A DNA stretch of 64,000 nucleotides from positions 1 to 64,000 of the forward strand of contig JABIFX010000253.1 of the NCBI GenBank assembly GCA_018650445.1, given 5' to 3'. The position numbers and the translations under genes are program-made. Numbering within the stretch: the stretch's first letter is position 1; each line of letters begins with the position of its first letter. This DNA comes from Fidelibacterota bacterium (GTDB lineage: Bacteria; Fidelibacterota; UBA8477; JABMPR01). Of this stretch, positions 47,130-54,960 are shown one piece after another. The notes beneath the pieces were generated by a model. The model was not told where the DNA came from. It worked only from the letters and a program-made list of their open reading frames with translations, and made no database searches.

Positions 47130-49092
47130 ACTTCAAATACGTAATCTTTTGAGTTTGACTTATCCCACCCTTTTCGAGAACCACCAGATAGACACCTGCT
47201 TCAACCTGCATCCCCTGCCCATTGAGGCCGGTCCATTCAAGCTCATGAGTACCAAATGCCTGGGACTCATCCACCAAAGTTTTAATCCTGGCTCCCTTTA
47301 AATCATAAATGGTGATGGTGGTATGCATGGCCTCATTGAGCTCATAGCGAATAGTAACCGAGGGATTAAAGGGATTAGGGTAGGCAGCCTGCAACGTAGT
47401 CGTATTGGGATGTACATTTTCAGTCCCAATACTTACGATGTTCAGGTTTTCAAAGTAGTTAAAAGTCCCATCGTAATTACCCACAGTGAGGTCAAGATCG
47501 CCATCTCCATTGAGGTCAACCAGGGCTGGTGTTGCATTTTGTCCAAAAGTAAATCCTGATAACGAATCGGGATATTCAACCCAGACGCCATTTTCATGAC
47601 TGAAATATTCCACAGCTCGAAAACTCTTTCCTACCAGCATGTCCAAGTTTCCATCCAGGTTGATATCACCCAGACTGAGGACTGCATTGGTACCCACATC
47701 TAGACCACTAAAAAGGTTCGTATTCTCGGACCAAACTGCATCCAGAATGGTTCCTGTATTTTCATAGTATGAAATTTGCCCATCTTCCCGTCCAACACAC
47801 AAGTCCAGATCAGCATCCTGATCCATATCGTACAATCTTGGGCTGGACCATCCACCCACATTGATCCCGGTGAACTCGGAAGGATCCAGAACAAATGAGG
47901 TACCCGTGTTTCTATAGTAATAGAGATTGCCACTGAGATCCCCTACCACCAGATCATATTCACCATCTGCATCAAGATCACCTGCAGTGACAGCGGAATA
48001 GATGGAGTGGTCGATACTGCTGAATCGACTATGGTCGGCGGACCAGGCCGGTCCAGAAGCATTACCCGTATTTGAATAGTACTTGATGTCACCACTCTGA
48101 CTGCCACTCAGAAGATCAAGGTCCCCATCATGGTCAAAATCGATAAATACCGGGTTGCTGGCACCACCTACATCGATAACGCCACCAAACAATGAGGTCA
48201 CTTCAGACCAGGAGGCAGATGTCAACGAGCCTGTATTGCGGTAATATTTGAGGGGACCTGAAGCTGTCCCATGAACCAGATCCTGCTTCCCATCGCCTGT
48301 CAAGTCCACCAGGCAGGGTGAGTTCCAATAGGTTGATCCACCGAGTCCTGAGAATTGTGAGCTTGCCTGCATCCATGTCCAAGCAGCATTAGTTCCCACA
48401 TTTTGATAATAGTAAAATCCATATCCATCACGGCCTACAAGAAGATCGGAGTCACCATCTGCATCCATATCAGAAAACCAGGGATAGGCATACAGACCCA
48501 CATCAAACCAGGATTCCTGAGTCCCACCTATAAATATTGCTATTTCAGGGGTCCCGTAATTTTGATAGTAATTAATGGCTCCAGATTCGCTGAGCCCAAG
48601 CACCATATCGACATCACCATCATTATCCATATCTGAAAAATGCGGTACAGGGTTCGGGTCAAGACTCAGCTCGTCAAAAAAACCATCCACCTTTTCAAAT
48701 ACAGCGGCAATTGATGTCCCTGTGTTTTCGTATAATTGTAGTCCTCTATATCCCCCACTGACAAAATCCAAATCACTATCCGCATCCAGATCGACACAGA
48801 CCCCTATTTCACAGTCCAACTCCTGAACTGAAGCAAAAAGGTTATCACCTGGCTGGAAATGTGGAGAGGTCAACGATCCTGTATTCTCAAAATAAAGTGG
48901 TGGACCACTGATACTACCCAGAATCATATCCATATCCTGATCATTGTCTAGATCGGCAAAGCGAGGTTGGGAAAAGGGGAGGGAGGGCACTCCACTGGGA
49001 TTAAATATCTGGTCATTTTGCTGCCACATTTGTGCCTGACAGATGACGACGCTGATCGTGATCAGCAATAATTTTATGCTTAAGCTACTCAT
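47128..49092 (-). CDS. Secreted FG-GAP/VCBS-repeat protein with C-terminal sorting domain
   Basis: 654 residues. The signal peptide ends at about residue 20 (VICQAQ). About ten VCBS/FG-GAP repeats of roughly 50 residues follow, each with a DxDxDGDxDL calcium-binding loop (for example DLDNDQDMDMILG, DMDADGDSDLLVG, DINLDGNLDMLVG) and a YYxNTG strand. The C-terminal 85 residues are a FlgD-like sorting domain with YPNPFNPSVTIRYEL and end ISQTQKITYLK. It is probably a surface propeller or adhesion protein exported by type IX secretion. Strong GAGGGGA ribosome binding site. Confidence 0.92.
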   Translation of the reverse strand: MSSLSIKLLLITISVVICQAQMWQQNDQIFNPSGVPSLPFSQPRFADLDNDQDMDMILGSISGPPLYFENTGSLTSPHFQPGDNLFASVQELDCEIGVCVDLDADSDLDFVSGGYRGLQLYENTGTSIAAVFEKVDGFFDELSLDPNPVPHFSDMDNDGDVDMVLGLSESGAINYYQNYGTPEIAIFIGGTQESWFDVGLYAYPWFSDMDADGDSDLLVGRDGYGFYYYQNVGTNAAWTWMQASSQFSGLGGSTYWNSPCLVDLTGDGKQDLVHGTASGPLKYYRNTGSLTSASWSEVTSLFGGVIDVGGASNPVFIDFDHDGDLDLLSGSQSGDIKYYSNTGNASGPAWSADHSRFSSIDHSIYSAVTAGDLDADGEYDLVVGDLSGNLYYYRNTGTSFVLDPSEFTGINVGGWSSPRLYDMDQDADLDLCVGREDGQISYYENTGTILDAVWSENTNLFSGLDVGTNAVLSLGDINLDGNLDMLVGKSFRAVEYFSHENGVWVEYPDSLSGFTFGQNATPALVDLNGDGDLDLTVGNYDGTFNYFENLNIVSIGTENVHPNTTTLQAAYPNPFNPSVTIRYELNEAMHTTITIYDLKGARIKTLVDESQAFGTHELEWTGLNGQGMQVEAGVYLVVLEKGGISQTQKITYLK

Positions 49093-49202
49093 GACATCCC
49101 CTCGCTAATTATGATTAAATCTATGGGTGCAATTGCCTGAAACAAGTCACAAGAACCCGACGCTGAAGAATTTATTAAAGGAACGTTGATGAGGGAAGCG
49201 TA

Positions 49203-50381
49203 CTATTTAAATGTCGAGGCTTTCACCAGAAGCTCTTCCCATTCATCCTCCCATTTGGAATCAATGGTAATCCCTCCACCTGAACCCAGAGATATTTTTG
49301 AATCCTGTTGAACCAGGGTTCGAATGGCAATATTAAAGCTGAAGTCTCCATCGGGATGGAAATACCCCATGGAACCGGTATAGACGCCCCTGGAAGCATC
49401 CTCTAACTCGTCAATGATTTCCATCGCGTGTTTTTTGGGACAGCCTGTGATCGATCCACCAGGCAACATGGATAGCAGGGCATCAATTGGTTTGAGGTTC
49501 TGCCTGAGGCGTCCTGAGATCCTGGAATAGGTGTGCCAGACTTTGGGAAGTTTTCTCATATCCTTGACGGCTTCAAGAGCAATACTACCGATCTTACTGA
49601 CTTTACCCAGATCATTTCTGAGGAGATCTGTGATCATGAATAATTCAGCCTGTTCCTTTTCACTACTCATCAATTCCTGACGACGTGCATCATCTTCCTG
49701 TTGGGTTTCCCCACGGGGACGGGTCCCCTTTATGGGCTCTGTTGTTAAAACTCCATTTCTATGATGTAGAAATAACTCTGGTGAGAGGGAAGTGATCTTC
49801 AATTCATCACAATCCATGGCCATGGCATAGGCGGCAGGGTGTTTATTAAGAATTGAAGCATAAGAAATAGGGTCACTGGTCCTCCCTATCAGTTGCTGTG
49901 TGAAATTGAGCTGATAAAAATCTCCTGCACGGATGTACTCGTGGATGCGAGCAATGGTGCTTTCATAGTTTGATTCTGAAATAGTTGATTCGAATTCAAT
50001 AGATGTAGAATTGTCCAACTCTGGTTCTTTATCAGCAATATCTAGCTGGTTGATTCCCACATAATTCGCTTCTCCTTGACGGTATTCAACCCAGTGATCA
50101 TAGGCATGCATGATCGCCAACGGCACATGGCAGGAGTGCCGACTGGTCACACCCTGTAATGCCATCCCCAGATCATAACTGAAATACCCACTACACAGAT
50201 TATCCTGATTCACTTCCAGAAAGTCCAGCAAGGCAGGCAGTTCAGCGATATCCCTTAGTACGAAGCTTGAGGTAGGATCAGAGGCCAGCAGATCACGCCA
50301 CATGGGTGCGCCGTCACTATCTGTTCGAAAACAGGTGCTATCTGCTTTGGAAACCTGCGCCCATAATTGCTCCTTGTTCAT
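49203..50381 (-). CDS. pabB: Aminodeoxychorismate synthase component I
   Basis: 392 residues of the chorismate-binding fold. AGDFYQLNFTQQL (about residues 152-164), PIKGTRPRGETQQEDDARRQEL (about 216-237), ELFMITDLLRNDLGKVS and SMLPGGSITGCPKKHAMEIIDELE are conserved. PIKGT rather than PIAGT marks PabB: the lysine corresponds to the one that forms a covalent intermediate in PabB. It makes 4-amino-4-deoxychorismate for folate. It begins 1 bp after the pabA stop region, so the two are coupled. No pabC is visible nearby. Confidence 0.92.
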   Translation of the reverse strand: MNKEQLWAQVSKADSTCFRTDSDGAPMWRDLLASDPTSSFVLRDIAELPALLDFLEVNQDNLCSGYFSYDLGMALQGVTSRHSCHVPLAIMHAYDHWVEYRQGEANYVGINQLDIADKEPELDNSTSIEFESTISESNYESTIARIHEYIRAGDFYQLNFTQQLIGRTSDPISYASILNKHPAAYAMAMDCDELKITSLSPELFLHHRNGVLTTEPIKGTRPRGETQQEDDARRQELMSSEKEQAELFMITDLLRNDLGKVSKIGSIALEAVKDMRKLPKVWHTYSRISGRLRQNLKPIDALLSMLPGGSITGCPKKHAMEIIDELEDASRGVYTGSMGYFHPDGDFSFNIAIRTLVQQDSKISLGSGGGITIDSKWEDEWEELLVKASTFK

Positions 50382-50382
50382 A

Positions 50383-50943
50383 TCAAAGTTCCAGAAATTT
50401 TTCGATGATACTGCTCCCGGTACTCATCATTAAAAAGGATTCGGGATGAAACTGTAAGCCAAAGATGGGTAAATGCTCATGCTCGATAGACATGATATCT
50501 CCGGTGGCATCATGAGAAGTAGCCCGAAAGCCTGCAGGTACATCATCAATCACTAAAGAGTGATAGCGCGCCACCTCAAATGATGAATCCAGATCGGCCA
50601 TGATCCTGGAGCCTTCAGTTGTTATCGTGGTAGTTTTTCCATAAACAAGCCGATGAGCTTGAACCACCGATTTTCCATAAGCAACAGCCAAACACTGGTG
50701 TCCCAGACAGATTCCCAGGATTGGAGTGTGGTCAGAAACTTCCTTGATAAGTGGAATACAGATACCTGAGTCTGCCGGTGTTTTGGGACCCGGACCGAGA
50801 ATAATCCGCTCTGGTTTAAGAGCAGCAATAGCATCAACAGTGAGAGCATCATTCTTTTTGACAATAACCTTCTGCCCAAAACTTGATACCTGCTGGTAAA
50901 GGTTATAGGTAAAGGAATCGTAATTATCAATGAGTAGAATCAA
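50383..50943 (-). CDS. pabA: Glutamine amidotransferase, component II of aminodeoxychorismate/anthranilate synthase
   Basis: 186 residues. Start MILLIDNYDSFTYNLYQQ; nucleophile Cys in GICLGHQCLAVAYG (about residue 77); oxyanion and late motifs IILGPGPKTPADSG and QFHPES (His about 167). It supplies ammonia from glutamine to its PabB partner. PabA and TrpG are interchangeable in many bacteria, so a role in tryptophan synthesis is also possible; the adjacent pabB decides the name. The stop lies 1 bp before the pabB ATG. Confidence 0.92.
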   Translation of the reverse strand: MILLIDNYDSFTYNLYQQVSSFGQKVIVKKNDALTVDAIAALKPERIILGPGPKTPADSGICIPLIKEVSDHTPILGICLGHQCLAVAYGKSVVQAHRLVYGKTTTITTEGSRIMADLDSSFEVARYHSLVIDDVPAGFRATSHDATGDIMSIEHEHLPIFGLQFHPESFLMMSTGSSIIEKFLEL

Positions 50944-50962
50944 TTGCTGAGATCCACAGCTA

Positions 50963-51928
50963 CTAGAATTTTTTCTCTCCCAGAGTCTTTAATCTATTCA
51001 GACGGTCTGCTTCATTCTGTTTGAGCCAGATATCCTTGGATAGAATTGTCCAGGCTTTCATAAAATAAGGAGCAGCTTCTTGAGGTTTTTCCTGGAGGGT
51101 GAGACATTCTGCAATCTCTTCCGAGACATAACCATCTTCATCCTGACCGGCTGTCTGCATCTCTTTTTCAAGATCGTATTGCATATCAAGCGCTTTGTCA
51201 ACGTGACCCAGAGAGCGATGAGTCCTGGCCACACACCATTTTGCGATTTGGGTCTCTATGACCTGTTCGTGGGCTTCACGCCATTCCTGGGCTTTAAGAA
51301 AAACCGTCAGGGCTTTCTCATATTCCTGCAAATCATGGTAGGTCCAACCGATGTTGTTGTATAGAGAGCCCAACCATCCCTGGGCTCTTTTATCGGGACT
51401 CTTCTCGGCTAAATCCATAGCCTTTTCATTCCAGATTAACTGCTGATCTTGTTGCGCAGCAATCCCCAGCATGTGTGCAGCATCCACTGCATAAAAGTCA
51501 GCTTTTACCTCTAAACCCAACTCCCAGGCTTCCAAAAACAGAGCTATTGATTCCTCTTTCTTTCCGGAAGAATTGAGAGTCCTCCCCCGCTCTAACATAT
51601 AGCGAATCTTAGCTATGGAATATTCAAGTTTGAGCTCAGATTCAACTTGATCTAATAGTTTATGGGCATCTTCAAATTTTTGCTGAAGACCCAGGGTACG
51701 GGCAATCTGGGTTCTCAATTCAAGTGCATATTCTACGCTCTCCTGCGCATTTGTGTTGGCCAATACATCCCTGAATTTCTGCTCTGTTTCACCAGGTTCA
51801 TTGTAATTCCATAATTTGTCGAAATCATGCATTTGAAAATCCTCCTCGTTAACATCCTTTGTCCTATCAGGTGAACAACTTATTAATAACAATACGATGG
51901 TTAATAGCAGCACAGTTCTTATATACAT
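50963..51928 (-). CDS. TPR-repeat lipoprotein
   Basis: 321 residues. A lipoprotein signal (MYIRTVLLLTIVLLLISC, Cys18) precedes an acidic linker and then tetratricopeptide-like helical repeats from about residue 45 (for example AQGWLGSLYNNIGWTYHDLQEYEKALTVFLKAQEWREAH, with the W/Y-A-F pattern). It is a periplasmic or outer-membrane protein-protein interaction scaffold of unknown partner. Directly upstream of the pabA/pabB pair on the same strand, 19 bp away, so it may share their transcript. Confidence 0.85.
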   Translation of the reverse strand: MYIRTVLLLTIVLLLISCSPDRTKDVNEEDFQMHDFDKLWNYNEPGETEQKFRDVLANTNAQESVEYALELRTQIARTLGLQQKFEDAHKLLDQVESELKLEYSIAKIRYMLERGRTLNSSGKKEESIALFLEAWELGLEVKADFYAVDAAHMLGIAAQQDQQLIWNEKAMDLAEKSPDKRAQGWLGSLYNNIGWTYHDLQEYEKALTVFLKAQEWREAHEQVIETQIAKWCVARTHRSLGHVDKALDMQYDLEKEMQTAGQDEDGYVSEEIAECLTLQEKPQEAAPYFMKAWTILSKDIWLKQNEADRLNRLKTLGEKKF

Positions 51929-52068
51929 GATAGGACCTTACAATAATATTTCATGATATTTATCCTTTGCTAATATCAAATTAAGATTTATGCTAAGGGT
52001 GCAAAGCAGAAAAACGGGTCCCCCAGGGGAACATATCCTGGCTTATGGACATGAAAGGGAGATACCTC

Positions 52069-52776
52069 ATGAAAACAACATCGATCAATCGGTTCTCACG
52101 AGTAGCCAGCTGGCTACTGATCATATACCTATCTTTTATCGTTTCGGGGTGCAGTTACAGACCTGCTGAGCTCACTCCAGAGCAAGCGCGTGTGCTGCAA
52201 ACCCGGGATTTCAATGGCAGTCCAGAGGAAGTGGCTAAAGCAGCTAGCGTTGTTCTCCAGGAAATGCATTACACGTTGGGTAATGTTGACATGGGTTTAG
52301 GACTCATGACAGCCAGCAGGACTTCGGAGCGTTACCTGGCACCCATAAGTCGAGAAACTGGTGCTGAGAATGAGCTCGAAAATGAGCTTGGAACCTTCTG
52401 TTTGATAGCAGGCACTGTGGCCGTTGTTGGATTATTTATAGCCTGGATGTTTGATGCATTTGATGATGATGATGATGATGATGATAATGATGATGATCGG
52501 CGCCCCCACCGGCGTTCGCACAGATCCCGCTCCCACCACAATGATTCTAGCTGGTCATTATTTGGTTCCAATGACTCTGGTCCTTCAAGTGCTGACTCAT
52601 ATACTTATACCATGACCGTTAATCTTGAAGAACTTTCTCTTCAGCAAACACGGGTTCGCCTGACTGTTCAGGGAGAGCACTACGAAGGTCCTAGTCTTGT
52701 TGAATCTGGCCCCGTACAAGATCAACAATTTTTTATAGATTTTTTTACACGCTTGCATGCAACGCTGAATCGCTAA
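52069..52776 (+). CDS. Lipoprotein with an internal poly-Asp tract
   Basis: 235 residues from the ATG at 52069, with GGGAG upstream; the earlier ATG at 52045 is less likely. Signal with lipobox VSGC (Cys about 28). An N-terminal domain (SPEEVAKAASVVLQEMHYTLGNVDMGLGLMTASR) resembles the periplasmic lipoproteins that carry an L-x-L-I-T-A-S motif. Then comes a short membrane-like stretch (FCLIAGTVAVVGLFIAWMF, about residues 107-125), an acidic D8-N-D3 tract (about 132-143), a His/Arg/Ser-rich basic stretch and a second copy of the beta domain. The function is unknown. Confidence 0.75.
   Translation: MKTTSINRFSRVASWLLIIYLSFIVSGCSYRPAELTPEQARVLQTRDFNGSPEEVAKAASVVLQEMHYTLGNVDMGLGLMTASRTSERYLAPISRETGAENELENELGTFCLIAGTVAVVGLFIAWMFDAFDDDDDDDDNDDDRRPHRRSHRSRSHHNDSSWSLFGSNDSGPSSADSYTYTMTVNLEELSLQQTRVRLTVQGEHYEGPSLVESGPVQDQQFFIDFFTRLHATLNR
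52462..52497 (+). repeat. (GAT)n trinucleotide repeat encoding poly-Asp
   Basis: Eight GAT units followed by AAT and three more GAT units, all in frame in the lipoprotein gene. It encodes D8-N-D3. Such tracts can gain or lose units by slippage without shifting the frame. Confidence 0.85.
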
Positions 52777-52817
52777 TGCAGGTTCGGCGGAAGACATTTG
52801 GGGGTTAAGCCATAAGA

Positions 52818-53450
52818 TTGAGATCAGCACTACTTCCCCTCATTCTTTTTGTGCAAATTGTGTGCGCACAAGAGATGACACCCCTGGACTCACTTTATGC
52901 TGATGACACCCTGAGCCTCGCTCAAAGAACAATTCTAAAACCCATTCAAACATGGCAGCATTTCAGTTATGAATCATCTGCACTAAACTGTCAATTCGAA
53001 AAATCATGTTCAAATTTTATGGTTGCAGCTATCCTTGAGAAAGGTGTCCTGCCAGGAGTGGTGATTGGTACAGATCGGATTATCCGCTGTAATTCGGCAG
53101 CAAGGCATTATCACGTGCAACACCCCAATGCAAGGATTCAGTATGATGGACGGTTGGTGGACCCTCTTGAATGGGTAAGAGAGCCAAAACCTGGCAAAAT
53201 GCCACTACTGGCAACTTCACTATCTATCGTTCCCGGTCTGGGGCGGGCCTATGCTGGACACCCCGTTGATGGTCTGTTCAGTTTTATTCTGGTGGCTGGC
53301 TTTGCCTTTAACACCTACAACCATAATCAGGCTGAGAACCCCATTATGACTGGGATAAATGCCAGTTTTATGACCCTTTTCTGGCTAGCCGATTTTTATG
53401 GTGCCTACCGCACGGCAAAAATGACTCCACCAAGAAATTCCCAGCCCTGA
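52818..53450 (+). CDS. Signal-peptide YidD-like protein fused to a DUF5683/TM2-like membrane domain
   Basis: 210 residues from the TTG at 52818. A signal peptide (MRSALLPLILFVQIVCAQ, cleavage near 18) is followed by a YidD-like domain: ALNCQFEKSCSNFMVAAILEKGVLPGVVIGTDRIIRCN (about residues 55-93) has the conserved C-x-F...SCS...A-I...G...G...R-I-x-R-C. After a linker, two or three hydrophobic segments (MPLLATSLSIVPGLGRAYAGHPVDGLFSFILV and later) resemble DUF5683/TM2-like membrane domains. YidD normally acts on the inner face as a helper of YidC; here the signal peptide puts the domain outside. It follows the poly-Asp lipoprotein by 41 bp. Confidence 0.8.
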   Translation: MRSALLPLILFVQIVCAQEMTPLDSLYADDTLSLAQRTILKPIQTWQHFSYESSALNCQFEKSCSNFMVAAILEKGVLPGVVIGTDRIIRCNSAARHYHVQHPNARIQYDGRLVDPLEWVREPKPGKMPLLATSLSIVPGLGRAYAGHPVDGLFSFILVAGFAFNTYNHNQAENPIMTGINASFMTLFWLADFYGAYRTAKMTPPRNSQP

Positions 53451-53596
53451 TCCCTGACCTGTATTTTAACCATCTTTGTCTATCCTTCAGATATGTAGTA
53501 TTGAATTGGCAGGCGGTTTCAGATAGATTATTGCCCTCAAATTAAATGGAAAAATTGAGCTTAAATTGACCAAAGGAATGCTTACAAAGGGGAACC

Positions 53597-54859
53597 ATGC
53601 AAACTCCAAAAGGGATCCAGATATTCGCTATACTAATACTCACCATACTTGTGCTCATTGGTTGCACCAGTAACCCTTATGTAAAGAAAATTCCAAAAGA
53701 ACAATACGTAGTTATGCTATCGTTGGATGGGTGTCGTTGGGATTATCCTCAAATGGCAAATATGCCAAATCTGGAATCAATTGCACGTGAGGGTGTCAAA
53801 CTAGAATCCTTGCAGCCCTCCTTCCCCAGTAAAACCTTTCCAAATCACTATAGTATTGCAACCGGTCTCTACCCTGACAATCACGGTATTGTGCAAAACA
53901 CATTCTACGACCCTGATATGGACGCGTACTACAAGATCCGAGATAGGGAAGCTGTTGAGAATGGTGAATTTTATGGCGGAGAGCCCATTTGGGTTACTGC
54001 TGAAAAGCAGGGTTTAAAAACAGGTTCATTCTACTGGGTGGGCAGTGAGGCTCCTGTATCCGGCATTTATCCTTCCCGCTGGAAGAAGTACAATCATACC
54101 TTCCCCTATGAAGCTCGTGTGGACAGTGTTATCGCATGGTTATCGCTTCCCAAAAAGGAACGCCCCCGTCTTATAACATGGTATTACCCTGAACCAGATG
54201 GTGTCGGCCACGATTTCAGCCCTGAAAGTGATGAGGTTAAAGCCAAACTCGAATATCTTGATAGTCTGATAGGAGATTTCCGCCAAAAACTTGCCCAGCT
54301 TCCCATAGCTGATCAGGTGAATGTTATCGTTACAGCCGATCATGGTATGGCACGCACATCAGGCGATAAAGTAATCTACTTCGATGATTTTATCCAACCT
54401 GCCTGGCTGGATACTTCGCTTGGCAGTAATCCAATCTGGATGTTTGATGCAAAACCTGAGTTTTTGGATTCTGTCTATTTGAACCTCCAACGTGCGGAAC
54501 ATCTGCAAGTATGGATGAAAGACAGTATCCCGGACACTTTGCACTACGGTAGTCATCCCCGTGTCATGGATATCGTAGCGGCACCTGATCTTCATTGGAG
54601 TGTCGGTTGGAGGACCTGGGAGTACCCCTCGGATTTTATAGGGGGCACCCATGGTTATGACCCACGCTATAAGGACATGCATGCCATCTTCTACGCTGCC
54701 GGTCCCGCCTTTAAACACGGCTATATTCATCCCACGGTTGAAAATATTAACATCTACCCCCTTATTGCTAAAATATTGAATCTCAAACCAGCTGAGACCG
54801 ATGGGAAGCTGGAAAATGTCAGCCGGTTGCTAAAACCTAAAATGATGATAGACGACTAG
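53597..54859 (+). CDS. NPP-type nucleotide pyrophosphatase/phosphodiesterase lipoprotein
   Basis: 420 residues. A lipoprotein signal (LTILVLIGC, lipobox Cys about 23) precedes the alkaline-phosphatase-superfamily fold. LSLDGCRWDY (first metal Asp), SFPSKTFPNHYSIATGLYPDNHGI (nucleophile Thr in KTFPNH, about residue 78), ITWYYPEPDGVGHDFSPES (metal ligands) and VTADHGMARTS (metal Asp and His) identify the ectonucleotide pyrophosphatase/phosphodiesterase (NPP) family. GGTHGYD is the last metal His. It cleaves phosphodiester or pyrophosphate bonds outside the inner membrane. Confidence 0.93.
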   Translation: MQTPKGIQIFAILILTILVLIGCTSNPYVKKIPKEQYVVMLSLDGCRWDYPQMANMPNLESIAREGVKLESLQPSFPSKTFPNHYSIATGLYPDNHGIVQNTFYDPDMDAYYKIRDREAVENGEFYGGEPIWVTAEKQGLKTGSFYWVGSEAPVSGIYPSRWKKYNHTFPYEARVDSVIAWLSLPKKERPRLITWYYPEPDGVGHDFSPESDEVKAKLEYLDSLIGDFRQKLAQLPIADQVNVIVTADHGMARTSGDKVIYFDDFIQPAWLDTSLGSNPIWMFDAKPEFLDSVYLNLQRAEHLQVWMKDSIPDTLHYGSHPRVMDIVAAPDLHWSVGWRTWEYPSDFIGGTHGYDPRYKDMHAIFYAAGPAFKHGYIHPTVENINIYPLIAKILNLKPAETDGKLENVSRLLKPKMMIDD

Positions 54860-54861
54860 GT

Positions 54862-54960
54862 ATGATGGATCTGGTTTTCCCAGGTGGTTTGTATATTTTC
54901 GCAGGGATTGTCGTCCTGCTCTTAACATTCTATAGATGGATTAACAGGTCAGATCGTTGA
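54862..54960 (+). CDS. Small single-helix membrane protein, 32 aa
   Basis: An ATG-ATG start at 54862 gives MMDLVFPGGLYIFAGIVVLLLTFYRWINRSDR. It has one hydrophobic helix and a basic tail (inner side). It begins 2 bp after the NPP gene stop and overlaps the next gene's TTG start by 4 bp, so it could be co-translated. The ribosome binding site is poor (only AGG close to the ATG). No family is known to me. It is a plausible but unproven gene. Confidence 0.45.
   Translation: MMDLVFPGGLYIFAGIVVLLLTFYRWINRSDR

Noticed and set aside
47128-49092. Repetitive DNA in the VCBS gene as a CRISPR or tandem-repeat array
   Set aside because: The repeats are at protein level, diverged at base level, and lie within one open frame.
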